Assembly: GCA_964386325.1 (NCBI GenBank)
Contig: CAYLQY010000001.1
Coordinates: 321,811 to 385,810, forward strand
Length of the DNA stretch: 64,000 nt
Source of the DNA: Anaerorhabdus sp964386325
GTDB taxonomy: Bacteria > Bacillota_I > Bacilli_A > Erysipelotrichales > Erysipelotrichaceae
Direction of reading: 5' to 3'
The position numbers and the translations under genes were made by a program. The notes under the pieces are model-generated. The model saw nothing but the letters and a program-made list of their open reading frames with translations. It had not been told where the DNA came from and searched no databases. Position 1 is the first letter of the stretch, and every line of letters begins with the position of its first letter. Of this stretch, positions 34,026 to 42,696 are shown piece after piece.

Positions 34026-34039
34026 GCCTTTTCTTTTTT
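34011..34039 (+). terminator. Terminator overlapping the end of rimO
   Basis: AAAGAGAAGG (34011-34020) pairs with CCTTTTCTTT (34027-34036), then T. Confidence 0.65.
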
Positions 34040-34093
34040 AGTAAGAAACTCTATAATAAAAGGCAAGAACAAAAGTTATTAAAGGAGAAAATA

Positions 34094-34993
34094 ATGAAAA
34101 CAGTAATTGGTATCGATTTAGGGGGTACAAATGTTCGTGTCGCTAAAATCACAGAACAAGGAGAAGTATTACAAGAATTGAAAAGTCCATCTTATGGAAT
34201 GGAAGGACCAGACAAAGTAGTTTCAAATATCATTTCATTAATTGAACAATTAGATGGTTACAAAGATTGTGTTGGTATTGGTATTGGTGTACCAGGACCA
34301 GTTGATACAGTTAACAAAGTAATGAAATTATCAAGTAACTTAAATGGATTCACTGATTTTCCAATGGCTGCAAAGATTGAAGAAGCTACAGGAATTCCAA
34401 CATTCTTAGACAATGATGCTAACTGTGCGGGACTTGCTGAGGCAATCATTGGCGCTGGAAAATTATTTCCAATTGTTTATTACACAACGATTTCAACAGG
34501 AATCGGTGGTGCATTAATTGTAAATGGAAAACTTGTTTCAGGTAAAAATGGTTATGCAGGTGAAGTAGGTGACCTTATTGTTGACCCTTATCGTGAACCA
34601 TTTAATAATTTGAATCCAGGAGCTAGTGAAAGCGAAGCGAGTGGACGTGCTTTAATTAGAAAAGGCCAAGCAATTTTTGGTGATAGAGTTCAAAGTGCGA
34701 AAGATGTATTTGATTTATATGAACAAGGTAATGAAGAAGCGATTAAACTTGTTGAACAAATGACAACTGACCTTGCAATCATGTTTAGCCATGTTGCATT
34801 AGTTGTTGATCCACATATTTTTGTATTAGGTGGAGGAGTAATGAAATCAAAAGCTGTTTGGATGCCTAAAATGATTGAAAAATTCAAATCATTTGTACAT
34901 CCAGGCATGCGTGAAGTAATTTTCACAGAAGCAGAATGTTCAGAGCCAGGAATCATGGGAGCTGCAATGTTACCAATTTCAAACGGGCTATAA
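34094..34993 (+). CDS. ROK-family sugar kinase (glucokinase-like) lacking the zinc motif
   Basis: 299 residues. The ATP site is GIDLGGTNVRVAKI, the catalytic Asp lies in FLDNDANCAGLAEA, and STGIGGALIVNGKL follows. ROK kinases normally continue GEIGH...CxCGxxGCxE, which binds zinc. Here the stretch is GEVGDLIVDPYREPFNNLNPGASESEASG, with no Cys and with Asp in place of His, so zinc is presumably not bound. Probable glucose or other hexose kinase. It lies 17 bases ahead of an aminopeptidase gene. Confidence 0.85.
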   Translation: MKTVIGIDLGGTNVRVAKITEQGEVLQELKSPSYGMEGPDKVVSNIISLIEQLDGYKDCVGIGIGVPGPVDTVNKVMKLSSNLNGFTDFPMAAKIEEATGIPTFLDNDANCAGLAEAIIGAGKLFPIVYYTTISTGIGGALIVNGKLVSGKNGYAGEVGDLIVDPYREPFNNLNPGASESEASGRALIRKGQAIFGDRVQSAKDVFDLYEQGNEEAIKLVEQMTTDLAIMFSHVALVVDPHIFVLGGGVMKSKAVWMPKMIEKFKSFVHPGMREVIFTEAECSEPGIMGAAMLPISNGL

Positions 34994-35010
34994 AAGAAAG
35001 AAGGAAGAAA

Positions 35011-36240
35011 ATGGATTTAAGACTTAAGAAGTATGCGAAACTTGCGATTAGACAAGGGGTAAACATTCAAAAAGGACAACCTCTAGTAATTAATGCACCA
35101 GTAGAAACGGTTGAACTTGTTAGATATTGTACCGAAGAAGCATACTTAGCAGGTGCTTCAAAAGTAGATGTTGTTTGGTCAGATGATAAACTATCAAAAC
35201 TACATTATGAAAATGTTGAGACAGAAATATTAAAGAAAGTAGGCCAATGGCGTATTGATCAACACAAGGATTCAATTGACAAGAAAAGTGCATTTTTAAG
35301 AATTGTTAGTGATATTCCAGGTAATTTGAAAGATATTGATCCAATAAAATTACGTGAAGTAAATATTGAAGCATCAAAAGCGATGGAACCTTATCGTTAT
35401 TATACAATGTCTAATGTTGGTCAATGGTGCATTATTGCTGTTCCAAATAAAGAATGGGCAGAAATTATATTCCCTGATTTAAAAGGCGATGATGCAGTAA
35501 AAGCCTTATGGGAAGCGATTTATAAGTCAGTACGTATTTCAAATGATAATGATCCAGTAAAAGAATGGGATGAGCATAATGAAGAATTACGTAAGCACAA
35601 TGAATTATTAAACAACTACAACTTTAAGTCGTTGCACTTTAAAAATACTTTAGGTACCGACTTAATTGTAGAACTTGCGAACAATCATATTTGGGCTGGA
35701 GGTTGTGATCTTACACAATCTGGTGTTTGGTTTAATCCAAATATGCCAACAGAAGAAACATTTACAATGCCAAAAAGAACAGGTGTAAATGGTAAAGTTG
35801 TTGCGACGAAGCCATTAAGCTACCAAGGTAAGTTAATTGAAAACTTCTGGTTACGCTTTGAAAATGGTAAGGTAGTTGAATATCATGCAGATAAAGAAGA
35901 AGGAGCTCTTAAAAATCTTCTTGAAGTTGATGAAAACTCATCATATTTAGGAGAAGTTGCTCTTATATCACATGAATCGCCAATATCTAATATGAATATT
36001 TTATTTTTCAACACATTGTTTGATGAGAATGCTTCATGCCACTTGGCATTAGGTGCAGCATATCCAAATAATATGAAAGATGGCGAAAAAATGAATAAAG
36101 AAGAGCTACTTGCTCATGATTGTAATGTATCGATGGTTCATGCTGATTTCATGTTTGGAAGTCAAGATATGAACATCATGGGACAAACGCATGAAGGCAT
36201 TGAAGTAGAAATCTTCAAGAACGGAAATTTCTGTATTTAA
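35011..36240 (+). CDS. M29-family aminopeptidase
   Basis: A 409-residue cytoplasmic metallopeptidase of the thermophilic aminopeptidase family (AmpS/PepS/AmpT). Features include the N-terminal QGVNIQKGQPLVINAPVE, the Glu-rich active site region around EEVD-like YHADKEEGALKNLLEVDE, and the C-terminal HADFMFGSQDMNI with metal ligands. ATG 35011 with AAGGAAG upstream is used. Shared transcript with the ROK kinase is likely. Confidence 0.9.
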   Translation: MDLRLKKYAKLAIRQGVNIQKGQPLVINAPVETVELVRYCTEEAYLAGASKVDVVWSDDKLSKLHYENVETEILKKVGQWRIDQHKDSIDKKSAFLRIVSDIPGNLKDIDPIKLREVNIEASKAMEPYRYYTMSNVGQWCIIAVPNKEWAEIIFPDLKGDDAVKALWEAIYKSVRISNDNDPVKEWDEHNEELRKHNELLNNYNFKSLHFKNTLGTDLIVELANNHIWAGGCDLTQSGVWFNPNMPTEETFTMPKRTGVNGKVVATKPLSYQGKLIENFWLRFENGKVVEYHADKEEGALKNLLEVDENSSYLGEVALISHESPISNMNILFFNTLFDENASCHLALGAAYPNNMKDGEKMNKEELLAHDCNVSMVHADFMFGSQDMNIMGQTHEGIEVEIFKNGNFCI

Positions 36241-36242
36241 AC

Positions 36243-36266
36243 AAAAGCGGTAAATTTACCGCTTTT
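36243..36266 (+). terminator. Terminator after the aminopeptidase
   Basis: A perfect 24-base palindrome AAAAGCGGTAAA / TTTACCGCTTTT. Confidence 0.8.
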
Positions 36267-36292
36267 ATTGTATAATAGACAAAGGTGATGTT

Positions 36293-37774
36293 ATGTATCA
36301 TATTTCAGATGTAAAAAAATACCTTCGTTGTCCCAAACTATTTTGGTTAAGCGAACGTGAAGAAGCACTTCCATTCAACTCATATGTACGATTAGATGAA
36401 GCTGTTACTACACTTGCTTGCGAAAAATTAGAAATAAAAGAACACTTTTTGGGAACACGAGGTGATGAACCTCAAAAGACACTTGACGCTATGAAAGAAA
36501 TGGATTGGATTGTAAAGGGTCGTTTTGAGTATAAACAACTACGTGTTAAAATACCATTTTTACACCGTAATGGTGATGTTTGGGATGTTTACTTTTTGTT
36601 TTGTGGTAATCGTCCTAAAGATGATGATATGAATTTTTATTGCGCAAGCACATGGGTATTAAAAATGAATAAAATACCATTGGGCGAATTTAGAGTTTTA
36701 CATTTTGATGAGAATTATGTGCGAGGCGATAAGTTATCAGCACAAGAACTATTTAAAATTACATCAATGTTTTATAACGATAAAGGAAATCCAAGTAAGG
36801 AAATCAAAGATACAATTCAAAAAAGAATGCGCAATTTAGAAGAAACATTAAATAACATGGATGAAGTTCTTAAGTTAGATAATGTAGAGTGTACTCGTCA
36901 AAATAAATGTACAAAAAAGAATAAATGTCGATTCTATGAAACTTGTTTTCCAGATGAAGCTCAGATTCCAAACGATTCCATTTTAACGTTGGTTTCATCA
37001 CAATATAAATATGAAATGTTTGAAGATGGAATTGATTCACTAAAAGATGCAATTCCTGAAAAAATAGAAGGTTCACGCCAACAATATGCCCAAATTATGG
37101 CAAGTAAAATGGGTGGCTTATATGTTGATGAAATTTCATTACGAACATGGATGGAAAAAATCAAAATGCCAATTACTTTCTTGGATTTTGAATGGGAAAC
37201 ATACGCTATTCCTCCATACAAAGGAATGAAACCTTATGATGTATTGCCATTTGAATATTCAATTCATATTTTGCATGAAGATGGAGAAATTGAACATAAA
37301 GAATATCTTGGCACAAAAGATTGCCGATTAAAATTAGTAGAAAATTTAATTAGTGATATTCCTTCGGAAGGAACTTTAATTGCTTTTAATGCAGAAGGTG
37401 CAGAGAAGATTCGATTAAAGGAAATGGCAGCACAGTTTCCTCAACATGCGAAACGTTTAATGGATCTTTATATGCGAATGATTGATTTGTCTTTTCCATT
37501 TGCGTTAGGTACAGTTTATGATGTAAGAATGCGTGGTTACTATTCGTTAAAAGTAATTATGTCATTTATGGAAAATCAAACAGGATATCATGATTTAGAT
37601 ATCCATCAAGGTATGGATGCTGTATTCCAATGGCGACTTTTAGATAAAGAAATTGATGAAGTTGATCCGGATGAAATTCGTGAGCATCTATCAGCATATT
37701 GTAGTATGGATACATATGCGATGGTTGTCGTGTTTAATTGGCTAAAATCATTGCTTAAGAAAAGTGATAATTAA
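36293..37774 (+). CDS. DUF2779 protein: Fe-S Cas4/RecB-like domain fused to a DEDD-type exonuclease-like domain
   Basis: 493 residues. The N-terminal half starts ISDVKKYLRCPKLFW, as in RecB/Cas4 nucleases, with Cys13, and ends in four evenly spaced Cys (200, 206, 212, 218) that with Cys13 could hold an iron-sulfur cluster. GDVWDVYF with Asp98 and WVLKM with Lys124 may be the remains of a PD-(D/E)xK site. The C-terminal half has FLDFEWET (Asp298, Glu300), IAFNAEGAE and YCSMDTYAMV (Asp473), resembling DEDD exonucleases. Function of the family is not established. Single gene after a terminator. Confidence 0.78.
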   Translation: MYHISDVKKYLRCPKLFWLSEREEALPFNSYVRLDEAVTTLACEKLEIKEHFLGTRGDEPQKTLDAMKEMDWIVKGRFEYKQLRVKIPFLHRNGDVWDVYFLFCGNRPKDDDMNFYCASTWVLKMNKIPLGEFRVLHFDENYVRGDKLSAQELFKITSMFYNDKGNPSKEIKDTIQKRMRNLEETLNNMDEVLKLDNVECTRQNKCTKKNKCRFYETCFPDEAQIPNDSILTLVSSQYKYEMFEDGIDSLKDAIPEKIEGSRQQYAQIMASKMGGLYVDEISLRTWMEKIKMPITFLDFEWETYAIPPYKGMKPYDVLPFEYSIHILHEDGEIEHKEYLGTKDCRLKLVENLISDIPSEGTLIAFNAEGAEKIRLKEMAAQFPQHAKRLMDLYMRMIDLSFPFALGTVYDVRMRGYYSLKVIMSFMENQTGYHDLDIHQGMDAVFQWRLLDKEIDEVDPDEIREHLSAYCSMDTYAMVVVFNWLKSLLKKSDN

Positions 37775-37784
37775 CTGAACTTTG

Positions 37785-37814
37785 AGGTGTTCTTATTTAA
37801 AAGACACCTTTTTT
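37785..37814 (+). terminator. Terminator after the DUF2779 gene
   Basis: AGGTGTTCTT pairs with AAGACACCT (one bulged base), then six T. Confidence 0.68.
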
Positions 37815-37850
37815 CATATATAATAGAAGTATAAAAAGGAGGATCATTTT

Positions 37851-38378
37851 ATGAGATTTGAAATTGTTGGTCAAAATGTGAGTATTACGGAAGGAATGAG
37901 AACTAAGATTGAAAATAAGTTGTCTTTCCTTGATAAGTATCTCTTAATTGATGAAGACACAATTGCTCGTGTTGTCGTGAAAGTTCATCCAACAACACAA
38001 AAGATAGAGGTGACAATTCCTAGCAAAGTTGGTATCTTACGTGCAGAAGTAGAACATGAAGATTTATATGCGGCAATCGACTTGGCTATTGATAAATTAG
38101 AAGATCAAATTCGTCGTCAAAAAACAAGATTATCTAGAAAGCATAAAGATAAATTAGCAATGGCTTTTGTTGAAGAAGACATTGAAACATTAAATAAAAA
38201 AGATGTTCCAGTTAAAACTAAAACAATCCAAGCAGAAGTTATGGATTTAGATGAAGCAATTCTAAGAATGGAAATGCTTGGACACAGTTTCTTTATTTAT
38301 ACGGACAATGAATCAGAAACAGTAAGTGTTGTATATCGCCGTGAAAAAGGTGGATATGGTTTAATCGAAACGGAATAA
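37851..38378 (+). CDS. hpf: Ribosome hibernation promoting factor (long form)
   Basis: 175 residues with two domains: an N-terminal S30AE/HPF domain (MRFEIVGQNVSITEGMRTKIENKL ... DLYAAIDLAIDKLEDQIRRQKTRL) that binds the 30S decoding region, and a C-terminal domain (AILRMEMLGHSFFIYTDNESETVSVVYRREKGGYGLIE) that dimerises to form 100S ribosomes. The length is normal for the Firmicutes long form. AAAAGGAGGATCA precedes the start. Monocistronic. Confidence 0.95.
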   Translation: MRFEIVGQNVSITEGMRTKIENKLSFLDKYLLIDEDTIARVVVKVHPTTQKIEVTIPSKVGILRAEVEHEDLYAAIDLAIDKLEDQIRRQKTRLSRKHKDKLAMAFVEEDIETLNKKDVPVKTKTIQAEVMDLDEAILRMEMLGHSFFIYTDNESETVSVVYRREKGGYGLIETE

Positions 38379-38381
38379 ATG

Positions 38382-38418
38382 AAAAGCGGTTCACTGATAA
38401 GTGTGAGCCGCTTTTTTT
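38382..38418. terminator. Bidirectional terminator after hpf
   Basis: AAAGCGGTTCA ... TGAGCCGCTTT with a T run; it also serves the convergent membrane protein gene. Confidence 0.78.
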
Positions 38419-38419
38419 A

Positions 38420-39088
38420 TTATAGTAAGATATGTAGATACGTTAATAAATTAATAATGAATAGTGCTACTGCAAGACCAATCATGCCTGGTAGGAAAGA
38501 GCGAGTTTGATTGTATAAATACGATATAACCAACGTAATCACAAAGTAGAATAAATAGCCTTTTAGCCATGCAATCAAATCAAATGGAATATAGGTAACT
38601 GTGAATAAAAGGGCAAATAGAAATCCAGATAATAAGATAACTACAATTTCAGCATGTTTTAATTTTAGACGATCGGTAACACATTTAAATGTCACAACAT
38701 AAATTAGTGCAAAAACAAAGGAATGAGCTAGAAAGAATATACCGTTAAATAGTGAGAATGCTTGTGCTTGTTCAATATCAATTATTGGAACAAAGGCATG
38801 TAGATATAAACTATTCAAATAAAATAAACCAGTGATTAATATTATTCCAACAAAGAAGAAGAATATGGATTCTTTTACATCTTCTTTTAATCGTTTCGCA
38901 TGCAATGCAAGTAAATCCCAGTTTTGAATAAGAATTAATAATCCAGAAAGATTTACTGCGAATGTATATGAAACCAATTCGTTGTTAATAATCATATTAA
39001 GTAGTGGTGTTACAATTGGTACTATTAAAAAGTAACATACTGTTATTATTATACGTTTGATTGATAGGGTTGTAGATTGTTCAGTCAT
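38420..39088 (-). CDS. Membrane protein, CPBP-like
   Basis: 222 residues with about seven hydrophobic segments. The C-terminal YLYNQTRSFLPGMIGLAVALFIINLL resembles the last helix of CPBP intramembrane metalloproteases, but the EExxxR and FxxxH metal motifs are not clear, so it may be an inactive relative or unrelated. The start has AGGAGGTATTT upstream. Transcribed alone, convergent with hpf. Confidence 0.6.
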   Translation of the reverse strand: MTEQSTTLSIKRIIITVCYFLIVPIVTPLLNMIINNELVSYTFAVNLSGLLILIQNWDLLALHAKRLKEDVKESIFFFFVGIILITGLFYLNSLYLHAFVPIIDIEQAQAFSLFNGIFFLAHSFVFALIYVVTFKCVTDRLKLKHAEIVVILLSGFLFALLFTVTYIPFDLIAWLKGYLFYFVITLVISYLYNQTRSFLPGMIGLAVALFIINLLTYLHILL

Positions 39089-39244
39089 AAATACCTCCTG
39101 CTCTTCAATATTCTACTTTATATTTAGGAGAATGTCATCCCTAAAGTTGAATGAAGAAAAAGATGATGAATAACTCTACAAAAGCGAGAAAATAATGAAA
39201 AATAGAGATTCATAACGTATAAATAGATAATGGAGGTAAAGTGA

Positions 39245-39571
39245 ATGTTGTCAAAAGAATTGCAATTTGAGGATAAAAAGATGATTCTTGAAAAACTTTC
39301 AGAATGTTACCTAAAGTCCTCACGACGTGTTCAAATCTATAAATTTCAAGGGATTAATGAAGAATCAGCACAATATAAAGGTGATTTAGCAGTTTTACAA
39401 ATGATTGAGATATCTTTAGAAGCATGTAGTAAAAATACCCAAATGATAATTAAAAATGAATATTTCACTTACAAACAGCATGATTGGTATTTAGATTATT
39501 ATTCTAAAAGTAGTTTTTATCGTTTGAAAAAGCTTGCGATAATCGAATTTATTGATTGTCTTAATATCTAA
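39245..39571 (+). CDS. MG284/MPN403-like small protein
   Basis: 108 residues, soluble and helical. The C-terminal half (IIKNEYFTYKQHDWYLDYYSKSSFYRLKKLAIIEFIDCL) resembles the MG284/MPN403 family of mollicutes and the ArpU-like sigma-region-4 fold, in which a Y-[SK]-[SK]-S-x-[FY]-Y-R helix contacts DNA. A regulatory role is an inference. The ribosome site is GGAGG, 8 bases before ATG 39245. It is followed 29 bases later by an acyl carrier protein gene. Confidence 0.55.
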   Translation: MLSKELQFEDKKMILEKLSECYLKSSRRVQIYKFQGINEESAQYKGDLAVLQMIEISLEACSKNTQMIIKNEYFTYKQHDWYLDYYSKSSFYRLKKLAIIEFIDCLNI

Positions 39572-39600
39572 AAAATGATAAAATCACCGTGAGGTGTGAC

Positions 39601-39828
39601 ATGGAAACTTTTGATAAACTAAAAACGCTTCTAAGCCAAACGATGAGTATAACGGGTGAAATTCATAAAGACACTACATTTGAAGATTTAGGATTAGATT
39701 CATTTGAAGTTGTAGATTTTGCGTTGACTTTAGAAGATTATTTTGGAATTACTTTTTTTGATGAAGAATTACATGATCTCAACACTGTTGAAGAACTAGT
39801 GAGATGTATTGATCATCACACAATTTAA
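39601..39828 (+). CDS. acpP: Acyl carrier protein
   Basis: 75 residues with the four-helix ACP pattern; the phosphopantetheine serine lies in LGLDSFEVVD (the DSx[E/D] site). FDKLKTLLSQTMSI at the N-terminus and EELVRCIDHH at the C-terminus fit. It carries acyl chains for fatty acid or lipid synthesis, though no fab genes are nearby and it could be a specialised carrier. ATG 39601 follows GTGAGGTG. Confidence 0.85.
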   Translation: METFDKLKTLLSQTMSITGEIHKDTTFEDLGLDSFEVVDFALTLEDYFGITFFDEELHDLNTVEELVRCIDHHTI

Positions 39829-39840
39829 GGAGGGACATCT

Positions 39841-41544
39841 ATGTTAAAAGGTATTGCAGCATCATCAGGTGTAGCTATTGCGAAGGTTTATAAATTGCAA
39901 CAACCTGAATTAAAAATTGAAAGAGTACAATGTGCTTCTAATGACGAAATTGCGAAATTAGAAAAAGCTTTTGAAAAGACTGTAGCTGATATTGAAACAA
40001 TTAAAGCAAAAGCTGCAGGTAACTTATCTGAAGAAGAATTAGCAATTTTCGACGCTCACTTAATGATGGCGAATGACCCTGAATTAAAAGGCCAAATCGA
40101 AGAAATGATTAAGAATGACGGCGTAAATGCAGAATATGCAACTGAACAAGTAGCTAACATGATGGTTGGTATGTTTGAAAGTATGGATGATGCATATTTC
40201 AAAGAAAGAGCTGCCGATGTAAAGGATGTAACTTTCCGCTTACAATGTAATTTAGCAGGAGCTATTATTCCTGATTTAACAACGATTAATGAAGAAGTTG
40301 TTATCGTTGCAGAAGATTTAACACCTTCTGACACAGCACAATTAAATAAGAAATATACACTAGGATTTGCGACGGCAATCGGTGGAAGAACTTCTCACTC
40401 AGCTATTATGGCAAGAAGTTTAGAAATCCCAGCAGTTGTAGGATGTAGTGAAGTTATGCACCAAGCAAAACAAGGTGATTTATTAATTCTTGATGCTATT
40501 GATGGAGTAGTTATTTTAAACCCATCAGAAGAACAAATTAATGAATTTACTGCAAAACGTGAAAAACACCTTGCTGATAAAGAAGCATTAAAAGTATTAG
40601 TAAATGAAGAAAGTATTACAACTGATGGACATCAAGTTGAACTTGCAGGAAACATTGGAACTCCAAAAGATGTTGAAGGTGTTCTTGCGAATGGTGGAGA
40701 AGGTGTAGGATTATATCGTACAGAATTCTTATATATGGATTCAGATAACTTCCCAACTGAAGATGAACAATTTGAAGCCTATAAAACTGTTCTTGAAGCA
40801 ATGAATGGTAAGAAAGTAGTTATTCGTACATTAGATATTGGTGGCGATAAAAAACTAAGCTACTTTACATTCCCTGAAGAAATGAATCCATTCTTAGGGT
40901 ACCGTGCAATTCGTCTTTGTTTAGACCGTACTGATATCTTTAGAACACAATTACGTGCACTTATCCGTGCAAGTGCTTATGGTCATTTATGTATCATGTT
41001 CCCAATGATTGCGACATTAAAAGAATTTAGAGCTGCTAAAGCATTATTCAATGAAGAAAAAGAAAAATTAGTTTCTGAAGGTGCTAAAATTGGCGATAAG
41101 ATTGAAGTGGGAATCATGGTTGAGATTCCAGCTGCTGCAGTATTAGCGGATCAATTCGCAAAAGAAGCTGACTTCTTCTCAATTGGTACAAATGATTTAG
41201 TACAATACTCAATGGCTGCAGATAGAATGAGTGAAAAAGTATCATATCTATACCAACCAATGAATCCATCATTATTACGTTTAATCAAAATGGCAATTGA
41301 TGGTGCTCATAAAGAAGGTAAATGGTGTGGTATGTGTGGAGAAATGGCTGGTGATGAATTAGCTGCTCCAGTATTACTAGGGCTTGGACTTGATGAATTC
41401 TCAATGAGTGCTTCAAGTATCTTACGTGCTCGTAAAATGATTCGTTCATTAAGCAAAAAAGACATGGAAGAACTTGCAAATAAAGCACTTGCAAGCGAAA
41501 CTATGGAAGATGTTCTTGAACTAGTGAAAAATAGTTTAAAATAA
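39841..41544 (+). CDS. ptsI: PTS enzyme I (phosphoenolpyruvate-protein phosphotransferase)
   Basis: 567 residues. It transfers phosphate from PEP to HPr, first step of all PTS sugar uptake. The phosphorylated His186 lies in GGRTSHSAIMARS, the PEP-binding region begins GVGLYRTEFLYM, and the catalytic Cys region is GKWCGMCGEMAGD. HPr (ptsH), usually upstream, is not here. It follows the ACP gene after 12 bases with AAGGAGGGA as ribosome site. Confidence 0.96.
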   Translation: MLKGIAASSGVAIAKVYKLQQPELKIERVQCASNDEIAKLEKAFEKTVADIETIKAKAAGNLSEEELAIFDAHLMMANDPELKGQIEEMIKNDGVNAEYATEQVANMMVGMFESMDDAYFKERAADVKDVTFRLQCNLAGAIIPDLTTINEEVVIVAEDLTPSDTAQLNKKYTLGFATAIGGRTSHSAIMARSLEIPAVVGCSEVMHQAKQGDLLILDAIDGVVILNPSEEQINEFTAKREKHLADKEALKVLVNEESITTDGHQVELAGNIGTPKDVEGVLANGGEGVGLYRTEFLYMDSDNFPTEDEQFEAYKTVLEAMNGKKVVIRTLDIGGDKKLSYFTFPEEMNPFLGYRAIRLCLDRTDIFRTQLRALIRASAYGHLCIMFPMIATLKEFRAAKALFNEEKEKLVSEGAKIGDKIEVGIMVEIPAAAVLADQFAKEADFFSIGTNDLVQYSMAADRMSEKVSYLYQPMNPSLLRLIKMAIDGAHKEGKWCGMCGEMAGDELAAPVLLGLGLDEFSMSASSILRARKMIRSLSKKDMEELANKALASETMEDVLELVKNSLK

Positions 41545-41555
41545 GTTAAAATAAG

Positions 41556-41580
41556 AGTGTGAATAAAATTCACACTTTTT
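41556..41580 (+). terminator. Terminator after ptsI
   Basis: AGTGTGAAT (41556-41564) pairs with ATTCACACT (41568-41576), then T. Confidence 0.8.
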
Positions 41581-41603
41581 CTTTGTATAATAAAGGAGAG
41601 TAT

Positions 41604-42074
41604 ATGAAAAAGATTATTTTTATTTCAAGTACAGGTGGGCATTTAACTGAACTAATGCAATTAGCACCAATGTTTGAACGATATGATAGTACAATCATTA
41701 CTGAAAATACATTATCAAATAAATCGTTAAAAGATAAATATGGAAAACGCTTTACTACTCTTGCGTATGGAACGAAACAACATTTATTCTCTTATTTATT
41801 TATATTTTCATATAATATTTTAAAATCACTTATTTTATTTATAAAAATAAAACCAGACTATATTATTACAACCGGTACGCATACCGCTGTACCAATGTGT
41901 AAAATAGCACATATGTTTAAAAAGAAAGTTATTTATATTGAAACTTTTGCGAATTCAAAAACTGCGACACAGGCAGGGAAAATGATTTATCCAATCGCAG
42001 ATTTGTTTATTGTGCAATGGGAAAGCATGTTGGAAATATATCCTAATGCCGTTTATGGGGGGTGGATTTTCTAA
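41604..42074 (+). CDS. Alg14-like glycosyltransferase subunit (PssD/CpsF type)
   Basis: 156 residues. MKKIIFISSTGGHLTELMQLAP is the nucleotide-sugar glycosyltransferase N-terminal motif, a hydrophobic stretch at about 50-75 anchors it to the membrane, and IITTGTHTAVPMCKIAHMFKKKVIYIE follows. Bacterial Alg14/Alg13-like pairs add the second sugar of surface polysaccharide repeat units. It overlaps the partner gene by one base (TAATG). Ribosome site AAAGGAGAG; TATAAT lies just upstream at 41586-41591. Confidence 0.85.
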   Translation: MKKIIFISSTGGHLTELMQLAPMFERYDSTIITENTLSNKSLKDKYGKRFTTLAYGTKQHLFSYLFIFSYNILKSLILFIKIKPDYIITTGTHTAVPMCKIAHMFKKKVIYIETFANSKTATQAGKMIYPIADLFIVQWESMLEIYPNAVYGGWIF

Positions 42075-42550
42075 TGATATTAGTTACACTAGGGACACAA
42101 GATAAAAGCTTTGCTCGTTTACTACAAGCTATCGATGCACAGATAGATGCCGGTTTACTTCACGATAAAGTAGTTGTGCAAGCTGGGTTCACAAAATATG
42201 AATCAAAAAATATGGAAATATTTGATTACATTGATCGTGATGATTTCGCAAAATTATTGAATGAAGCTAATCTTATTATTACCCATGGTGGAGTAGGGAC
42301 AATTATGACTGCACTTAAAGCGAGAAAGAAAATAATAGGTGCTGCACGATTAGCGGAATTTGGTGAACATCATAATGATCACCAAACGCAAATACTAGAA
42401 AGTTTTGATGAGCAAGGATTTCTCATTTATTGCAAGGAGTTAGATAAATTGGGGGATTATGTGAAAAGGAGTGAAAATTTCACTCCAAAAAGTTATACGA
42501 GTAATACAATGGCATTTATTAACTTAATCGAAGAATTTATGAAAAAGTGA
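42074..42550 (+). CDS. Alg13-like glycosyltransferase catalytic subunit (PssE/CpsG type)
   Basis: 158 residues. MILVTLGTQDKSFARLLQAID starts the family; the UDP-sugar binding half is FAKLLNEANLIITHGGVGTIMTALKARKKIIG, followed by EFGEHHNDHQ. It needs the membrane-bound Alg14-like partner encoded upstream. No other capsule genes are in the window, so the polysaccharide is unknown. Stop is TGA. Confidence 0.87.
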   Translation: MILVTLGTQDKSFARLLQAIDAQIDAGLLHDKVVVQAGFTKYESKNMEIFDYIDRDDFAKLLNEANLIITHGGVGTIMTALKARKKIIGAARLAEFGEHHNDHQTQILESFDEQGFLIYCKELDKLGDYVKRSENFTPKSYTSNTMAFINLIEEFMKK

Positions 42551-42579
42551 AAGAAATCACTATTCAAAATAATTGGATG

Positions 42580-42588
42580 TGTTATAAT
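42580..42588 (+). promoter_or_regulatory. Extended -10 promoter of the pyr operon
   Basis: TGT followed by TATAAT (42583-42588), giving an untranslated leader of about 100 bases before pyrC. Confidence 0.55.
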
Positions 42589-42617
42589 GTCAATGGCTTT
42601 AATGAAATGCGTGACGT

Positions 42618-42686
42618 TTCGAAGAAATCACAACTGAACTATTTTTATGATGACCTTCGAACACATGTTTTGAAGGTTTTTATTTT
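42618..42686 (+). promoter_or_regulatory. Attenuator-like leader of pyrC
   Basis: ACCTTCGAA (42653-42661) pairs with TTTTGAAGGT (42668-42677) and a T-rich tail, a terminator. Upstream TTCGAAG (42618-42624) can instead pair with CTTCGAA (42655-42661), an antiterminator. I see no PyrR-binding loop. A 14-codon ATG...TGA frame (42593-42637) lies at the transcription start. Confidence 0.5.
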
Positions 42687-42696
42687 GGAGGTACTA

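Noticed and set aside
34936..35010. Longer start for the M29 aminopeptidase
   Set aside because: It would overlap the kinase gene and its stop region; ATG 35011 with AAGGAAG fits the family.
42548..42550. Mollicute-type TGA=Trp recoding
   Set aside because: TGA ends several genes here (for example 42548 and the response regulator stop at 28563), and tryptophans are coded TGG.
42547..42696. N-terminal extension of dihydroorotase starting at 42547
   Set aside because: It would overlap the upstream gene stop, cross the promoter and terminator hairpin, and lacks a ribosome site; ATG 42697 has GGAGGT and the normal family start.
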